Notes under the pieces: generated by a model | Seen by the model: only the letters and a program-made list of their open reading frames with translations | Databases searched by the model: none | Told to the model about the DNA's origin: nothing | From: Druceiella hillmani | Lineage: Eukaryota > Arthropoda > Insecta > Lepidoptera > Hepialidae | DNA: 64,000 bases | Reading direction: 5' to 3' | NCBI GenBank assembly: GCA_039881145.1 | Contig: JAYKKI010000066.1 | Location: forward strand, 12,541,501 to 12,605,500 | In this document: positions 37,861-50,902 of the stretch, piece by piece | Layout of the letters: the number at the start of each line of letters is the position of its first letter | Numbering within the stretch: the first letter of the stretch is position 1 | Position numbers and translations under genes: made by a program

Positions 37861-39829
37861 GATAATCCTTTTTTGTTATTTAAAAAGGTAAACCCCAATA
37901 TGTTCCCATAAACAATTTTCTATTGATATTTAATATATGCTATAGAATTCCATAAAGAGAAACAGCAATATTGTCGTATTTTAGCTTGAATTATATATGT
38001 CGAATGATAATCTGGTAAGAAAGTTTTTAATGTATTGACACGACTGATAAATTTGGCTAGTTTCACAAAGAAAATACATAGATATGTATGTAGAGATATA
38101 TATTCACCATATATATGCAAAACCATGAAATAACTAAAACATTAATAGGTAGGTATATAAAAAGGTACGTATAAGTATATAAAAAGATAAATATCAACTA
38201 GAATATTTCCTTAATACAATGGCCAAGCTAGTCCTCTTACTGTGCAGTTGATGGTATGTATTGCAGAATTTCTTATGACAGTAAGTAGCAAATATAGTAG
38301 CGAAAAATAATACAACAAATTACAGGTAATCTTTCAAAAAAGCTTCGGTACATTTCTAATAATTTTAGCATATTACTAATTAAACTTAGCGTAAACCTAT
38401 TGCAGATATGGCGTACAATAAAATTAATGTTATACTATAAAAGATCAGCTTTATATTATCGCGAACGCCTAAACCAAAAGATACCAATAACTTTTTTCTT
38501 GAACAATTGTAACTCTTAAATGTGTGTTGATTCTCTTTAAGTTGCCATTATGAAAGGCAGAACATATATATATAATGATCTTGGAAGTTAAAATAGTGGT
38601 ATGTTAGCAGTAAATTCTACGCGGGTCTCGTTATTTCCTTCTTTAACTTGTTCATGTTTCTGCTGATCAGTGGAAGAATGTCTTTCGCAGATCAATGGAA
38701 GAAATAACCTTATTAACAGACGAATACATAATAAGTCAATCAATGATAAATATTTTTCACTTCAATGACTGTCTATTAATTCATATAAATAGATAGCTAA
38801 TTTAAGTCCGAATGCTTAAAAAGTTTTCAATGCATCCTGTTGTGGATGTTTTGAATAAATTACGCAGTTATAAAATTTTATTTCCGGTTCGAACTGCGTT
38901 GATAAGAAATAAAATATTGTCCTAATTCCCTCATGTTTAAAATCGATTAACCCAATGTTAAGCGAAGCACAAATCAAATCCAGATTAGAAAGCACTGTTC
39001 AGAATGTAAGCAAATATATAATGGCCAGAAATCTAAAAAAAAATTGAGTCGTCATTAAAGTCGCTAATAAAATTCGAGAAACGCACGCAGCTACGCGAAA
39101 GAAGAGCCATATGTTTACAAGCGAAAAGGCTATAAAATTCGATATTAGAATATTGAGACATGGGCGTTGCTATTGGCTAGCTGGTCGAGCGAGTAAAGTT
39201 GAATGCACGGTATCTATTTTTGTAAGGTTATATTGTTATACGGTATGTAAAGTAATAACAGGTTTTATTATTGCACTTGTAACTTTTAAATCACATTATA
39301 TTTTAAATTTTTCAATTACAAAAAAAATCATATTTGAGCTCTATATATTTTGTACGTAATTGCGTTTAGAATTTTTTTTTGTATAATTCTTTGTACGTAT
39401 ATTAATATTTGATCATTGGCCATGAAAAAAGACAAGGTGTTTTTACCGATAGTATTTTTATGCTTAATTTGAGATATTAAAAAGTCATATAAGTGTGGAT
39501 ACTATTGTATTGCCTTGAAGAATAATAAATTTTCATTTTTAGATTATATACAAATTACATAAAAAAATATGATAAAAGTGAAATCTTATTTTTTAATTTA
39601 TTTTATTTTCATAGATACGGTTAATTTAAAAACAAATAGCATGGAATTTACCTTTCGTAATATTTGAATATTGCTCAATGACTCCCACTCAGTGTGAGTA
39701 GGGTCACTGAGTGGGGTGACTGTGATTTAATAATAATTCGTAGTCGTATGCATTTTCTTCACTTCTTCTAGTATTTATTAAATCGATAATGGTATATTAC
39801 TGTTTAATCTGCTTTTAGACAATTTATTT
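37861..39829. other. AT-rich intergenic DNA with one small hairpin
   Basis: An 11-bp perfect hairpin, 'CCCACTCAGTG' (39684-39694) and its complement (39705-39715), is the only structure noted. The 82-codon frame at 39111-39359 starts with a mixed composition but has no domain. Confidence 0.45.
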
Positions 39830-39965
39830 AAATACAGTATTATTTCTACTTTATTTAAATTCTTTAACATAACTAAAGTTTCGTTGTATTACAACATTTT
39901 CAGGTGGGCTATTAGCAAATATCTTTGCTAATAGCCCACCTGAAGATGTTGTAATACAAATATAT
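39830..39965. repeat. Foldback/MITE family, copy with a 36-bp central palindrome
   Basis: The left outer segment ('AGTATTATTTCTACTTTATT') leads into an almost perfect hairpin. 'TTGTATTACAACATTTTCAG' and its continuation (39884-39919) pair with 39924-39959 with a single mismatch, leaving a 4-base loop (TATC). The right outer arm is missing. Confidence 0.8.
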
Positions 39966-41248
39966 TCATTATTAAAATATGTTATCTGGAATTATAATTA
40001 TAATTAACGTAACAATCACAGAAAATAAGTACTCGTTCAAGTATGCGTCGGAACAAAATTAAAGTGCTCATTAACGTTATACATTGTATGCAATTTTTAA
40101 CTTCATTATTTCAGGAATGAAAATTTAGAACTGAATACACATTCAGTTACAAAAAAACACTTTTTATAAATGCGTTTAAAATAAATTTTCATTCTAGCGT
40201 CAGAAGTAGCCGAATAAATAGCGCGCACTTTTATGTTTATTGAAATAATTTATATTAAAACTAGAAAATTTTAAACAAGATTCCTATAAACGTTTTACTA
40301 TAAAATCTAACTTATATATCTATATAATTGAGATTTTATAGTTAATGAGAATAGTTTGTTCCCACGTCGGTTAAAGTTTTAATATGCATAGAATGTTAAT
40401 AAACTTGTTGAGAAATTTTGTCAATGCCAAACATGGAGTCTTTATCAATAATAATAACCACAGTTAATATTAAGTTCATTTTTGGCATAATATTCGTCTT
40501 TTCTTTATAAAGTTGTTACGTTCCATAATGAAGTTTATAGAGCTAATATTGTAATATGAATGACTCTAACAGATTATGAAACTAATTTATTAGTTAATTT
40601 ATGCTATTCTGACAAAATTTCATTAGAAAAATTCGTTTTAATTTCAACCGAGCTGCTAGATAATACTGATAACGTTTTAGGTAAGTAAATTGAAGACATT
40701 CATTGAGAATCACGTACAAAAGTCTTTTAATATTTTTTATCACTCTGAACTTTTAAAATCATCTGTAATACATTTGAAGCGTGTTTTAAGATCACTAATC
40801 AACATATGGGAACTTATTACTTTTAAACAATATACATCAATAAAGCCACATATTTTCTTAATGTTGAAAACAATATTAAACTTATAAAATATGTATTTCT
40901 TTATATTTATAACTTTCGGCTGAAAATTATTTTTTCAATTACGTGATTCATATACAAATTATTTAACACATTATTATTATAAGTTTTTTTATGAACTCAA
41001 ATGTTTCTAGTTAAAACATAATACTTAAAAACTCATCTAGTATACATTATACAATGTATGATCTAAAAAACATTACTAGACTTGGAATATTTAATTAATT
41101 ATTAAAAACTTCAAAACATTCTAGTTCCACATCGTTATGGCACATATTTAATTTGTGAATAAACTACACATTCTTTGAGATATTTAAATTCATTATTTTT
41201 TTCGATTAATATGAACTTTTTCAAAATTGTTTTTAAGTAAATAAAAGA
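39966..41248. other. AT-rich intergenic DNA, nothing recognised
   Basis: A 65-codon frame at 40690-40887 shows no motif. Confidence 0.45.
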
Positions 41249-41472
41249 ACAATTAAATGAAACTACGTGATGTAGTACTATTTCTACTTTCTTTAATTTC
41301 CTGTCCACGACCTAGGTTTCATTGTATTACAGCATCTTCAGGTGCGATATTAGCAAAGATTCAAAGCGTGGTAAAGAAATTAAAGAAAGTAGAAATAATA
41401 CTACATCCACGTAGTTTCATTTAATTGTAAATAATGAATATCTACAAAATTAACGCCAAATATATTCAATAA
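41249..41472. mobile_element. Foldback/MITE family, near full-length copy plus trailing module
   Basis: The left arm 'ACAATTAAATGAAACTACGT' then 'GATGTAGTA' (41249-41277) is complemented by the right arm ending 'GTAGTTTCATTTAATTGT' at 41428. Inner segments 'CTACTTTCTTTAATTTCC' and 'GGTTTCATTGTATTACAGCA' are also paired or shared with other copies. The central palindrome is partly deleted. The trailing module 'AAATTAACGCCAAATATATT' (41447-41466) lies 20 bp downstream, as at 4413 and 6541. Confidence 0.7.
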
Positions 41473-44400
41473 ATAAAAGAAATTAATTAAATATTAGTAA
41501 ATAAAACAAATTAATGAATTATCCACATTTATTATACTGGTACTTGAGATTAAGCGAAATTTATTCATCTGGCATATAAGGGTGGAAAAGATTTTTAATA
41601 ATTCTTTACCTTCAATATAATTTCATTCCCCAAGGAGACCGGATATTCCGTCAATGTTACGATACTTTGTCGACATATATTCGTTTATCGCTATTTTCTA
41701 TTAATATTAGCCCTTAATAAATTACTTGAAAGTGGTTTAAAGAACGTTTCATGTTTAATTCAATTTAAGTAAAAATTTATTTTATTTAATTCTGTTAAAA
41801 AATTGTAGTAATAATTACTGTATTCTTCTGAAATACATTATACATACTGATTTCTTCTATCGAATACAACGTATTATACTCCTGTTCTTAGTACGTAATC
41901 TTAATAACTCTTAAAATATTACAAAAATATTATACCCATATTCGAAGTGATTGTGATTTTCTCGCCTGTGTTAATATTTATTGGTACGTGGAACAATATC
42001 TAAAAAAAATATTAAATATATTTTTAATTCTATTATTACAGAAGTATTTATACGTTCGAGCTAATATATTGGAATGTAACACGGCCCGTCTGTCCGTAGC
42101 ACATTTGTTATGAAAACAAATCCGTGTGGCAGCCGGTGTACTTGTGGCGATTAGCGGCGCTTTTTGTGTCGAAAATTTATTTTTAACTCGAGTTATTTAC
42201 GTTCGTATTTTATGACACAACAATATACATGCATATTCTGCTATGATTTAATTCCAAATATAATAGTAACCATATTGTGACGCTGATTAATAAATAAATG
42301 GATATTAAGTTTTCGTTAATAATTCTGGAATACTTTTAGTTAACTGTCCTTTAAAATTATTTATATTTCAACTTGTTGACTTTCAAGTAACTCTATAGAG
42401 ACCTAATGAAAATGTTACACAACACCTTAACTAAAGTAATTCAATCGGAGGAATTGTTTAATTTAATGTCCGATCATGATTGTCTTGGTAATTAAAATTA
42501 GTAGCAATACATATTTCTTAACATATTATTAATTAGAAACATTTCCTCCACAATTAAATTATACGTTATTTCTATTAAATTGTCCATAAATATTAATACT
42601 ATATTTAAATACGTAAATATATTGCGTAGTATTTCTGTCGTAGGGCTAATACAATTAACTCGATTGTCTATGTCTCTCCAATATATCATTGCAAGTTATG
42701 GGCGGTTAACAGGCTATTTGAAGTGCAAAATATTTTTTAGCTTTTTAACTAGCAAAAGAGATACCGTAGGGAGGAATTGATGCCGTAAATTTTTTATTTC
42801 ATTTTAAGAATCTCCTCATTCATATCCCACTCATTGTGATTTCTGAGAACAAATTTTGAACCCCAAGTTTGATATATGGGGAAGAGTTTAAAAAAATGAA
42901 TATTGTTTTTTTTTTATTTCTATATTTTCATGTAAATCTAGTTGAATTACATAAAAACATAGAAATATCCATTGGCGTGTTTTCACCATCGTTTGTCAAC
43001 TGAGAGGCAAAATTACGATGAAAATAACAGTATTCCGTTTTTTTTCCCCTTTTAAAAACGGAATTTAAAAAACTCTCGCAATAAATCAAGATACTCTAAT
43101 ATATCACGCACCTTCTTGATCCCTCTTTCTTCTCGTCGCTTCTGCTTATCTTATCTCTTTGACCTTTATTTCACTCTCATATGACACATTAGGACATACA
43201 TTTTCAAGGTCCTTATTTGCTTATTGAAATGTTGCTAACTTAAATGGATCCAATAATTTCACCAAGTACCTATCTAATTCCTTAAATATTATGTATTAAT
43301 GTAACGATTACGAAGTAATTATTAGAGTGGTAGACAAAATTTAAATAACTATAATGTATTCTTCACTATAATATAAAGTTAAATAGATGAACCAACCTTG
43401 ATTGAAACATATAAAAGTGATACAATAGTAGTTTAATAAGAAATTGTAGAATTTTGATTTCACAAAAAAATATCCATCCATCATATTAACATATGACGAC
43501 GATCTCCAAAAAAATTAAATAAAAATTAATCGCAATTCACGCTCAATCACGACTCGTTAAGATTTTGGTACTAAATACACATTCGTTTCTTACTTTCTAT
43601 GCATTGCAAATGTATTGTTGTAATATAGTGTTGAACAAATGAATTACTTAAATAAATAAAGACATAATAATAATGCGAATTTTTAAAAATAAAACGTAGA
43701 ATATTCTAGTTTTATTTATTGATTTAGGAACTTAATCAAATATTCATAGCGAATCGTAACGTCTCTGATTAGAAAAGAGAAAGGACAGTGAGTGAGTAAA
43801 AACTATTTACTTTTTGTTACAGATGACGCGAACCAAAAGGAATAAAAGCAATTAATATAACAAATATAATGTAGGTATTTCAACAGGTACCATATATGTA
43901 ATAAAAGGAAGATAACATATCATTTACCAACTGATATTGGAATAAATGAAAAGTTTAATAAAATTTTATAACGATTCATTCATAGAGGAGAAGATTACGC
44001 GTAAAGTTTTCGACAGTTCTATTTCAGTTCATTTTTAATTTTTTTCTTTTATAGCGCTTATTTATTAATTATCATTATAAATTTTTTAACTTTATTAATA
44101 ATGATTCAGGTTGTTCATATAGTTGTAAAATTATAACTAAGAGTTAACGTGTAAAAGTTACTAAGATTATTTAGCATCTTTAGTTTGCTAAATTTATCGT
44201 ATATTTTGGGTGATTTTGAACTTTTTGATATCGGAACCTTCATTATTTTTGTTAAGACGATATTTTAACTACGTCATTGGAAGGTATCAAAATAATTAAT
44301 TATATTAAAAGTGTATAAAATAATGTGAGAAATAAAATGTGCCTTTCCGGATTAAAAAACAAACTCCGGCCTCAATTTATTTACACTTTAAAGATAGTGA

Positions 44401-45566
44401 ATAAAGGTGATTAGTGAAATAAACATCGTTTCCAATTTGTTATTAGTTGCTTTTATTAAAGCAATATAATTTTCTGTAAAACTCAAGAACTTTAAATGAA
44501 AAAGGAACGGTCAAATTCGAGTTGGCTTTCGCGCTTTTGATATTTTACACCAGTAAAACTATTATTTAACGTTATGATATTTTCATAAAATATTAAATCA
44601 TCAAATATGATCCTCAATTTTATTTCGTATTGCAATTTTTTCCGCTGTTATCAACATATTAGTTATAACTTCAAATTTAAAAAAATAAATTGTACCTAAA
44701 AAATAAACTATTATATTTTGAGTTAGTCAAGCGAGAATTTGCCATCAATCTTGATTTATTCTTATAAGTCTATGATTTATTTTAGATTTTTCCAGGCGTT
44801 GCGTGTGAAAATTGAGGAACAATCATTTTTCTCAACTTTTTTCTTATCGAAACCGAGAAAAAGTTATTTTTCAAAGAGTGAAAATGTATATTAAAAATAC
44901 GAGACTACTGAATATAAATTGTTATTCAATATGGGTACTTAAGTTTCATCTAAAATTGATATATTGGATACTTTTTAGCTTAAAGCGCTGAAATATTGTC
45001 TGCATGCATTTACTAAAATGTTACTCAACTGAAAAATTATGTGATTAACAGTAATCTGTGAATAATAGTAAATAATTAGCAGGATATTTAAATTTATATA
45101 ATTATAGATATTCTTAAAATGACCTTGCGAAGCTTTCTATGCATGCAAATCGAACATGCAATGGTGTGTTTAATGCTGGTGTAAAATACTGGTGTGTTTA
45201 ATGCTAATGAACATATGTCATGGAAATATGTAAAATGGCATATGTCATGTAAACTTTTCGAGGTTAAATCTATTTTTTTATTAAAATACTGCACAAACAT
45301 TTTTCTTGATATATAAGTTATTCATAAAGCTCCACCGATAACTAGAAAGCTAAATATATAGGTTATGGATTTAGTTCTACGAGAGCTATCTCTCACGGCT
45401 AACTATAATGTGGCAAAAGATGAATTTAGCGCAGTAGTAAATAGCAAAATACAATAAAATATGGAATAGAGATAGGGAATGGATTACGTATGGGTTATTA
45501 CTCCATAAATCTATAATTATACTATAGACATCTTTAGGACACCGGTACTGAGAACGTACTATATAT
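41473..45566. other. AT-rich intergenic DNA, nothing recognised
   Basis: A short GC-richer patch lies at 42080-42180. Local imperfect duplications occur at 45160-45250 ('ACTGGTGTGTTTAATGCT'). No coding motif was seen. Confidence 0.45.

Positions 45567-45626
<60 letters not shown>
45567..45626. repeat. Poly-A run joined to (TA)n
   Basis: About 17 A residues (45567-45583) pass into a TA tract. It may be the tail of an untraceable retroposon. Confidence 0.9.
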
Positions 45627-45629
<3 letters not shown>

Positions 45630-47299
45630 CACTTATTCTCCAAAGAATGTAGTTCTGTGCTGGGAAATCAGCAGAGTCTCTTACCTTTAGAACGTATTTC
45701 AAGGTCATAAGCAAACACATATTGAAATTAACAAAATAAAATTTGTGGATTTCGTTGGCCATGAAGATTTGTCTATTTTAATTAACATTAATCTAGTTGT
45801 CATGTGAGAGCAAAATCCAAAAATTATTATAAAATTTCAAAATTAATTGTAAATTATGGCTTTTTTTCCAAATTAATAATACCACATAATTTTAATTGTT
45901 TAAAAAAAAACAATTTTTACGTTTATATTACATTTCTTTAAATAAAATTAAGTGTGGGGAAATACCTACATTACCCGTAACGTTACTTTTACAATTTTTG
46001 AGAGCGACTTTAACTTGTTTTTTTAGACAAATCGCTCGACACGCTTTTAAAAAAAATTAAGTGTGGTAAAATTATTACTTTTCCTGTAATGTTAATTATA
46101 CAATTTATGAGAGTGATTTTTACCAAAACTAAACAGTGAATTATTTTTAAATTTTAATAGAAGTTAAATATCTGTAGTTTGACTAATATATAAAAAATCA
46201 ATCGTCGACAACGCGTTTTACACGACAACACCTTAATCATGAAACTTAATGCTGAAATTTTTGGGAACAAAAATATAATAAAATAAATATTTGAATAATC
46301 AAAATTGCCCTAAGTTCTTGAGAAGTTGAGTTGAATTCAAGTAACACACGTCCCCGTAATTCGAAAGTCCCGTAGTCCGAAGAGAAATTCTTCACAAATA
46401 TGTACTTGACTAGTCTGAATAAAATTTCGGAACATTTTGCAGAATGAATTTTGTGGTAATTAATTTTTAGCAAAATATTACGGCAAATATGTTTTTTTGA
46501 TACAAGAAAACATCAAATCAAAAAAATCAAAAAAACATTTTTAAAACATTTTAAACTGTATTAAACAGTTGCCGGTGTAGTTAATATTCTTCCTATGAAG
46601 ATAAAGATCTCATTATAATCGGTATTGAATTGAAAGTTTTATGGTACTGATATACGAATGGACAGACAAGCAGAGAGTCATAGTAAAATTATTATTGTTT
46701 CGTGTTTGTTGTTCAGATATGGAGCCATAAAATCTATTGGGGAAGTTATCAATGTTTACTGTGCCAATTATGAAGGCAAATTCGTCGATACTAAGTACAA
46801 CTGCCCATGGATTTAGATTTAATTATAAGGAACCTCTTTTATAAATAACATACAAAAATTCATTGTCTTTGTTTGTATTACAAATGATGGTATCCAGATG
46901 TTCTCAAAGTAGTGTCTAAAATAGCTGGCGGGGTCGAAAAGAAAATACTGAGTTCATTAACGATAATAGGACTTATAATAAATGTAGAACTAGCATAACT
47001 GCTAACTAAATGTTAAATTATTTATTATAACTTATTAAATATATTGAAAACAAAATGTGTTTATTACAAACAAAATTAAAAGAAAGATAAGAAGTCGGAC
47101 ATGACACACATGGGTCATGATCATTCAGTCGTTGCTAATGTCGTAATCCATATTAATATTTTAAAACTAAAGAGATGGTTTTTTGTCTATTTGGATGCAC
47201 TAATCTCTGGAACTACCCGTTACTTTTGAAAAAAGGCCATTTATTGAGAAAGATTATGTAATATTACGCTATAATCCTTATGAGCGAAGTAATCACCAT
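45627..47299. other. AT-rich DNA with one possible small exon
   Basis: At 46721-46816 a frame 'RYGAIKSIGEVINVYCAN' then 'YEGKFVDTKYNCPWI' ends in TAG. It is preceded by 'TTTGTTGTTCAG', a plausible 3' splice site. The composition is protein-like but no family is recognised. The remainder is AT-rich without motif. Confidence 0.3.
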
Positions 47300-47720
47300 G
47301 AAAAGTTTAGGTAAGAAAGTATGTAAAGAGGAAACGAAAACGCTGATGCGAGTGGGAGCCGGGGCGCGGTGGATTGGGAGCACAGCCAACCCGACGAGAA
47401 CCGTACGTTACGGAGAAGGTCCGAACTGTAAATACTTAGGCCAAGAATATTAACCATTACTGCGTAAAGAAGCGACACTCACCTCCCCCCTTCAGTTTAA
47501 CGTCACCCGCAGATAAGAGGACCGATCAAGGGTACGCGTTCCTAGGTTGCCGCTTGCTGTGTGCCTAGTGATTTGTTAAATTTTGCAATGTTTAGCAGAT
47601 TTTAACTTGTGTAATTAAATCTTAGTTCATAACTATTTATAATAATTGTATATAAAGGTCCGATATTGCGCTGTGCACGAGTGCTTAGAAGGCATTAAAA
47701 TCAATAAAGGTAGGATATAT
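47300..47720 (+). promoter_or_regulatory. GC-rich block followed by TATA box and AATAAA
   Basis: 47340-47560 is the most GC-rich patch in this part of the window ('GGGAGCCGGGGCGCGGTGGA'). It is followed by 'TATATAAAGG' (47649-47658), a GC-richer 30 bp and 'AATAAAGGTAGG' (47703 on), which could be either a polyadenylation signal or a splice donor. The arrangement suits a promoter with a short untranslated exon, or a solo LTR. No coding sequence, primer-binding site or second copy was found. The frame on the minus strand (47293-47478) has no domain. Confidence 0.35.
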
Positions 47721-48200
47721 TTTATCTCCATTTTTGTTTTGTTGTAAATAATTTTGTTTTGTGTCTACCAACTTATTTGGTCAGCACCTATAACTTTTTG
47801 TCTATAAACACGTTACTGAGCAGTTTTAAATTTCAAACTGTCTGAAAAGTCATAATTTTGTTATCAACAAAACTATCCTTGCAGTGTTGGCCATAGGCTT
47901 TATTATTTGGTTATTAAGAGATCTTTCAAATGAAGCAAATATAATGAAGTCAAAAGTAGAACCAAAACAATATTTCAGTGTATCACACTTATAAATAAAC
48001 AAAATATATTTTTATTTAAGACTTTATTTCGTTTTTAAGATTCATACAAAGTATCTTTTTTCAAATTTAATCTTAATATTATTATTATCAAATCACTTTC
48101 ACAAAAATATATGTATAGTGAAAAATATTTATTTATATAATTCCATTTTTACAATTAGGTAATAATAAAGACTAACTTACTAAGCCATTGTGCTATAGAG

Positions 48201-48608
48201 ACAGTCATTCGATTGACGCTATTGGTTAGAAAGAGAAACAGCTATGTTGCTGACGTATAGCTTCGACTCGCTCGATCGGCGTGGATGCCCGCAACGATTG
48301 AGACCGTTAATGTAGTATAGTAAATATTCTTTATCTGCACGCTGCAGACAGCCCTACATTAATTTACACACACACCTAAACGGATACGGATAGGTGAATA
48401 CGTAAGTAATACCTTTTTTCAAAGTGTAGACAATTAAATCTGTTCGTTAGTATGGAGTGTCAGGGGTGTGGGTTAAGTCTGCGAGCTACCATACCGCGCA
48501 GCTCAGGTGCGTGGTCAGCTCCCTACGTAACTGTCGGTCTTTGGCGGACTAATTTTGTGGATGTTTTTAAATAATTCTATGCATTTAGAAAAATAATATT
48601 TTAATTGT
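48201..48608 (+). repeat. 408-bp direct repeat, copy 1
   Basis: Runs from 'ACAGTCATTCGATTGACGCT' to 'AATATTTTAATTGT' and is identical, base for base as far as I can read, to 49748-50155. It is GC-richer than its flanks and includes 'CGACTCGCTCGATCGGCGTG' and 'CATACCGCGCAGCTCAGG'. Both copies are preceded by GCTAT a few bases upstream. There is no open frame, no TG...CA ends and no target-site duplication around the pair. Confidence 0.9.
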
Positions 48609-48713
48609 TTTTTTTTCCTTTTTATTCATAGGTTAAAATGAGGTTTATTTTTTATTCTACATTTTTTAAACTGATTAGTGGGTTAATATTTAATTTATGA
48701 GGGTATAAACCGT

Positions 48714-48716
<3 letters not shown>

Positions 48717-48770
<54 letters not shown>

Positions 48771-48819
48771 CGTAACGAAATACATTTTTTTGACGCGGGT
48801 GAAACCACGGGGCACAGCT

Positions 48820-48872
<53 letters not shown>
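48717..48872. repeat. Two (TA)n tracts flanking a retroposon-like 3' tail
   Basis: Two TA tracts (48717-48769 and 48823-48872) surround a 53-bp insert. Its last 31 bases include 'GCGGGTGAAACCACGGGGCA' then 'CAGCTGGC' and run straight into TA. A 'GGGGCACAGCT' sequence followed by simple repeat is, from memory, the typical 3' end of RTE-type LINEs or dependent SINEs in insects. Confidence 0.6.
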
Positions 48873-48877
<5 letters not shown>

Positions 48878-49747
48878 TTCTACTAAAATACTAAAAATTT
48901 AAAAAATAATTTTTTAAACTACTTATTATTTAGATGCATCGAAAAAATGAAGAAAGATACAGAAAGGTAATAATTAAAAAAAAGTTAAATAATGGTCTAA
49001 ATTTACTACCTTACCGAATACAAATGCTAAAGTAATTTGATAAAGTCTTCAGGTTCTATTCTGCAAATATATCTTTACTTTTTTAAAATATATATTTGAC
49101 ACTAAAAAATAATAACAAGGTAAAATTTAACATGCCTGTGCATAAATACACATTTCGTTTTATGCATGTACAATATTGAACTTTTTATAACGTAAAATTG
49201 AAATTTTGTTCATACATATATTGTACTTTTAACTTGTACCTTCTTTAAGTTATTTTATTATAAAATGATACGTGAAACACTTCCGTATTGTTATAATTAA
49301 AAAATTAGGAAATTATTACAGTTATAATTAAGAAATTATTACATTTTTATGCCACTTTATATTTACAATTCCTGCCTTGATCTTTTATTATATTTGTTGT
49401 GGTCTCAATCAGCAAAAAAGTGGTAACGTACTTTCAGTACTATTTATTGATAAAGTTATATCTCATATTACTTTGTCTATGAATAGTTTACTAATTTCAA
49501 GCATATTCACTTCATATAGGTGCGAGCGAGAATACTACCTAGTATTAAAAAAGTGAAACCTGTTTAATACTAATAACTTTGTAATAAATCAATGAATCGC
49601 AACCAACTATGTGAATACCCAGCACAGAGTTTTTGTTGGAATAAGTTAAGATGTGGTCAAACCGTTAAAAATTATGCCTAAGAAAACGAAATAAGATGAA
49701 GTTTAAAATAATGGCTTGTATTGATTCCGTGTAAATATGAGCTATCA
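48873..49747. other. AT-rich spacer between the 408-bp repeats
   Basis: No coding frame, and no sign of retrotransposon internal sequence (gag, protease, RT or primer-binding site) between the two identical repeats. Confidence 0.6.
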
Positions 49748-50155
49748 ACAGTCATTCGATTGACGCTATTGGTTAGAAAGAGAAACAGCTATGTTGCTGA
49801 CGTATAGCTTCGACTCGCTCGATCGGCGTGGATGCCCGCAACGATTGAGACCGTTAATGTAGTATAGTAAATATTCTTTATCTGCACGCTGCAGACAGCC
49901 CTACATTAATTTACACACACACCTAAACGGATACGGATAGGTGAATACGTAAGTAATACCTTTTTTCAAAGTGTAGACAATTAAATCTGTTCGTTAGTAT
50001 GGAGTGTCAGGGGTGTGGGTTAAGTCTGCGAGCTACCATACCGCGCAGCTCAGGTGCGTGGTCAGCTCCCTACGTAACTGTCGGTCTTTGGCGGACTAAT
50101 TTTGTGGATGTTTTTAAATAATTCTATGCATTTAGAAAAATAATATTTTAATTGT
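49748..50155 (+). repeat. 408-bp direct repeat, copy 2
   Basis: Identical to 48201-48608 and in the same orientation. The right flank differs (GACCATTTT here, a T run at copy 1), which fixes the boundary after 'TTTTAATTGT'. Confidence 0.9.
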
Positions 50156-50839
50156 GACCATTTTGGACGATAATTGGGATATTTTTAACAAAAAAAAACG
50201 TTAAGGATTTTATTAATTGCATAATTTTTCAAAACGTTACGCCACACAAAATACTTTCTGATTACATAAAACAATTATTTTTTTATTTGGCTTAACTTTT
50301 AATAACTTCATTAGAAATGGTCGCATAATGAGTAATACAAAATTAAAACTAAAGAAAATATCTCGAATTATAAAAGGCTGTTACAGTTATAAAAAAAATA
50401 TTAATTTCACCAAACTCATTTTAAAAAAAAATTTATTCGTACAAAAATTCATAAATTTTAAACGATTTAGCAATATTTAAATTTGACTTTAAATCTACCA
50501 CATTACACTAGTAGTAATTAAAAATATTCAAAGAAATACAAAATCTTAGTTTTAAAATAGCATTTTTTTCATTTTATTTGAAATATTTTTATATGAAGTT
50601 GCAGTTGTTTAATAATTACCCAACATTTTAAAATGTTCCATGACCCTTTAATCTTACGAAATATCAGTATATAACCGTAAAAGTATCATACATCTACGTG
50701 TGTGTGTATGTGTGTGTGCATGTGTGCGTGTGTGTGCCAATATAAATACACGTGTCACCTATCGTAAAACTGGATTAATAATAAACAAAATAAAGTGAGT
50801 GAGGGGGTTTAAAAACTACAACCTCATATTACCATATTA
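50156..50839. other. AT-rich DNA with a short (TG)n
   Basis: (TG)n with interruptions at about 50699-50737; otherwise nothing recognised. Confidence 0.5.
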
Positions 50840-50902
50840 CGACAGAGACGTCACTAGACGGCTCAGGCCGCAGGTGTCCGCCCAAGCCGAATGATGATGA
50901 TA
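50840..50902 (+). repeat. Retroposon 3' tail ending in GATGATGAT
   Basis: GC-rich 'GACGTCACTAGACGGCTCAG' and 'GTGTCCGCCCAAGCCGAATG' pass into ATGATGATGATAG. Such GC-rich ends with (GAT)n are usual for RTE-type LINEs or SINEs in insects. A 69-codon frame that follows (50905-51114) is not recognised. Confidence 0.45.

Noticed and set aside
48201..48608. Small nuclear RNA gene in the 408-bp repeat (AATTTTGTGG looked like an Sm site)
   Set aside because: None of the conserved U1, U2, U4, U5 or U6 sequences is present around it.
48201..50155. LTR retrotransposon defined by the 408-bp repeats
   Set aside because: No TG...CA ends, no target-site duplication, no primer-binding site and no gag or pol sequence in the 1.1 kb between them.
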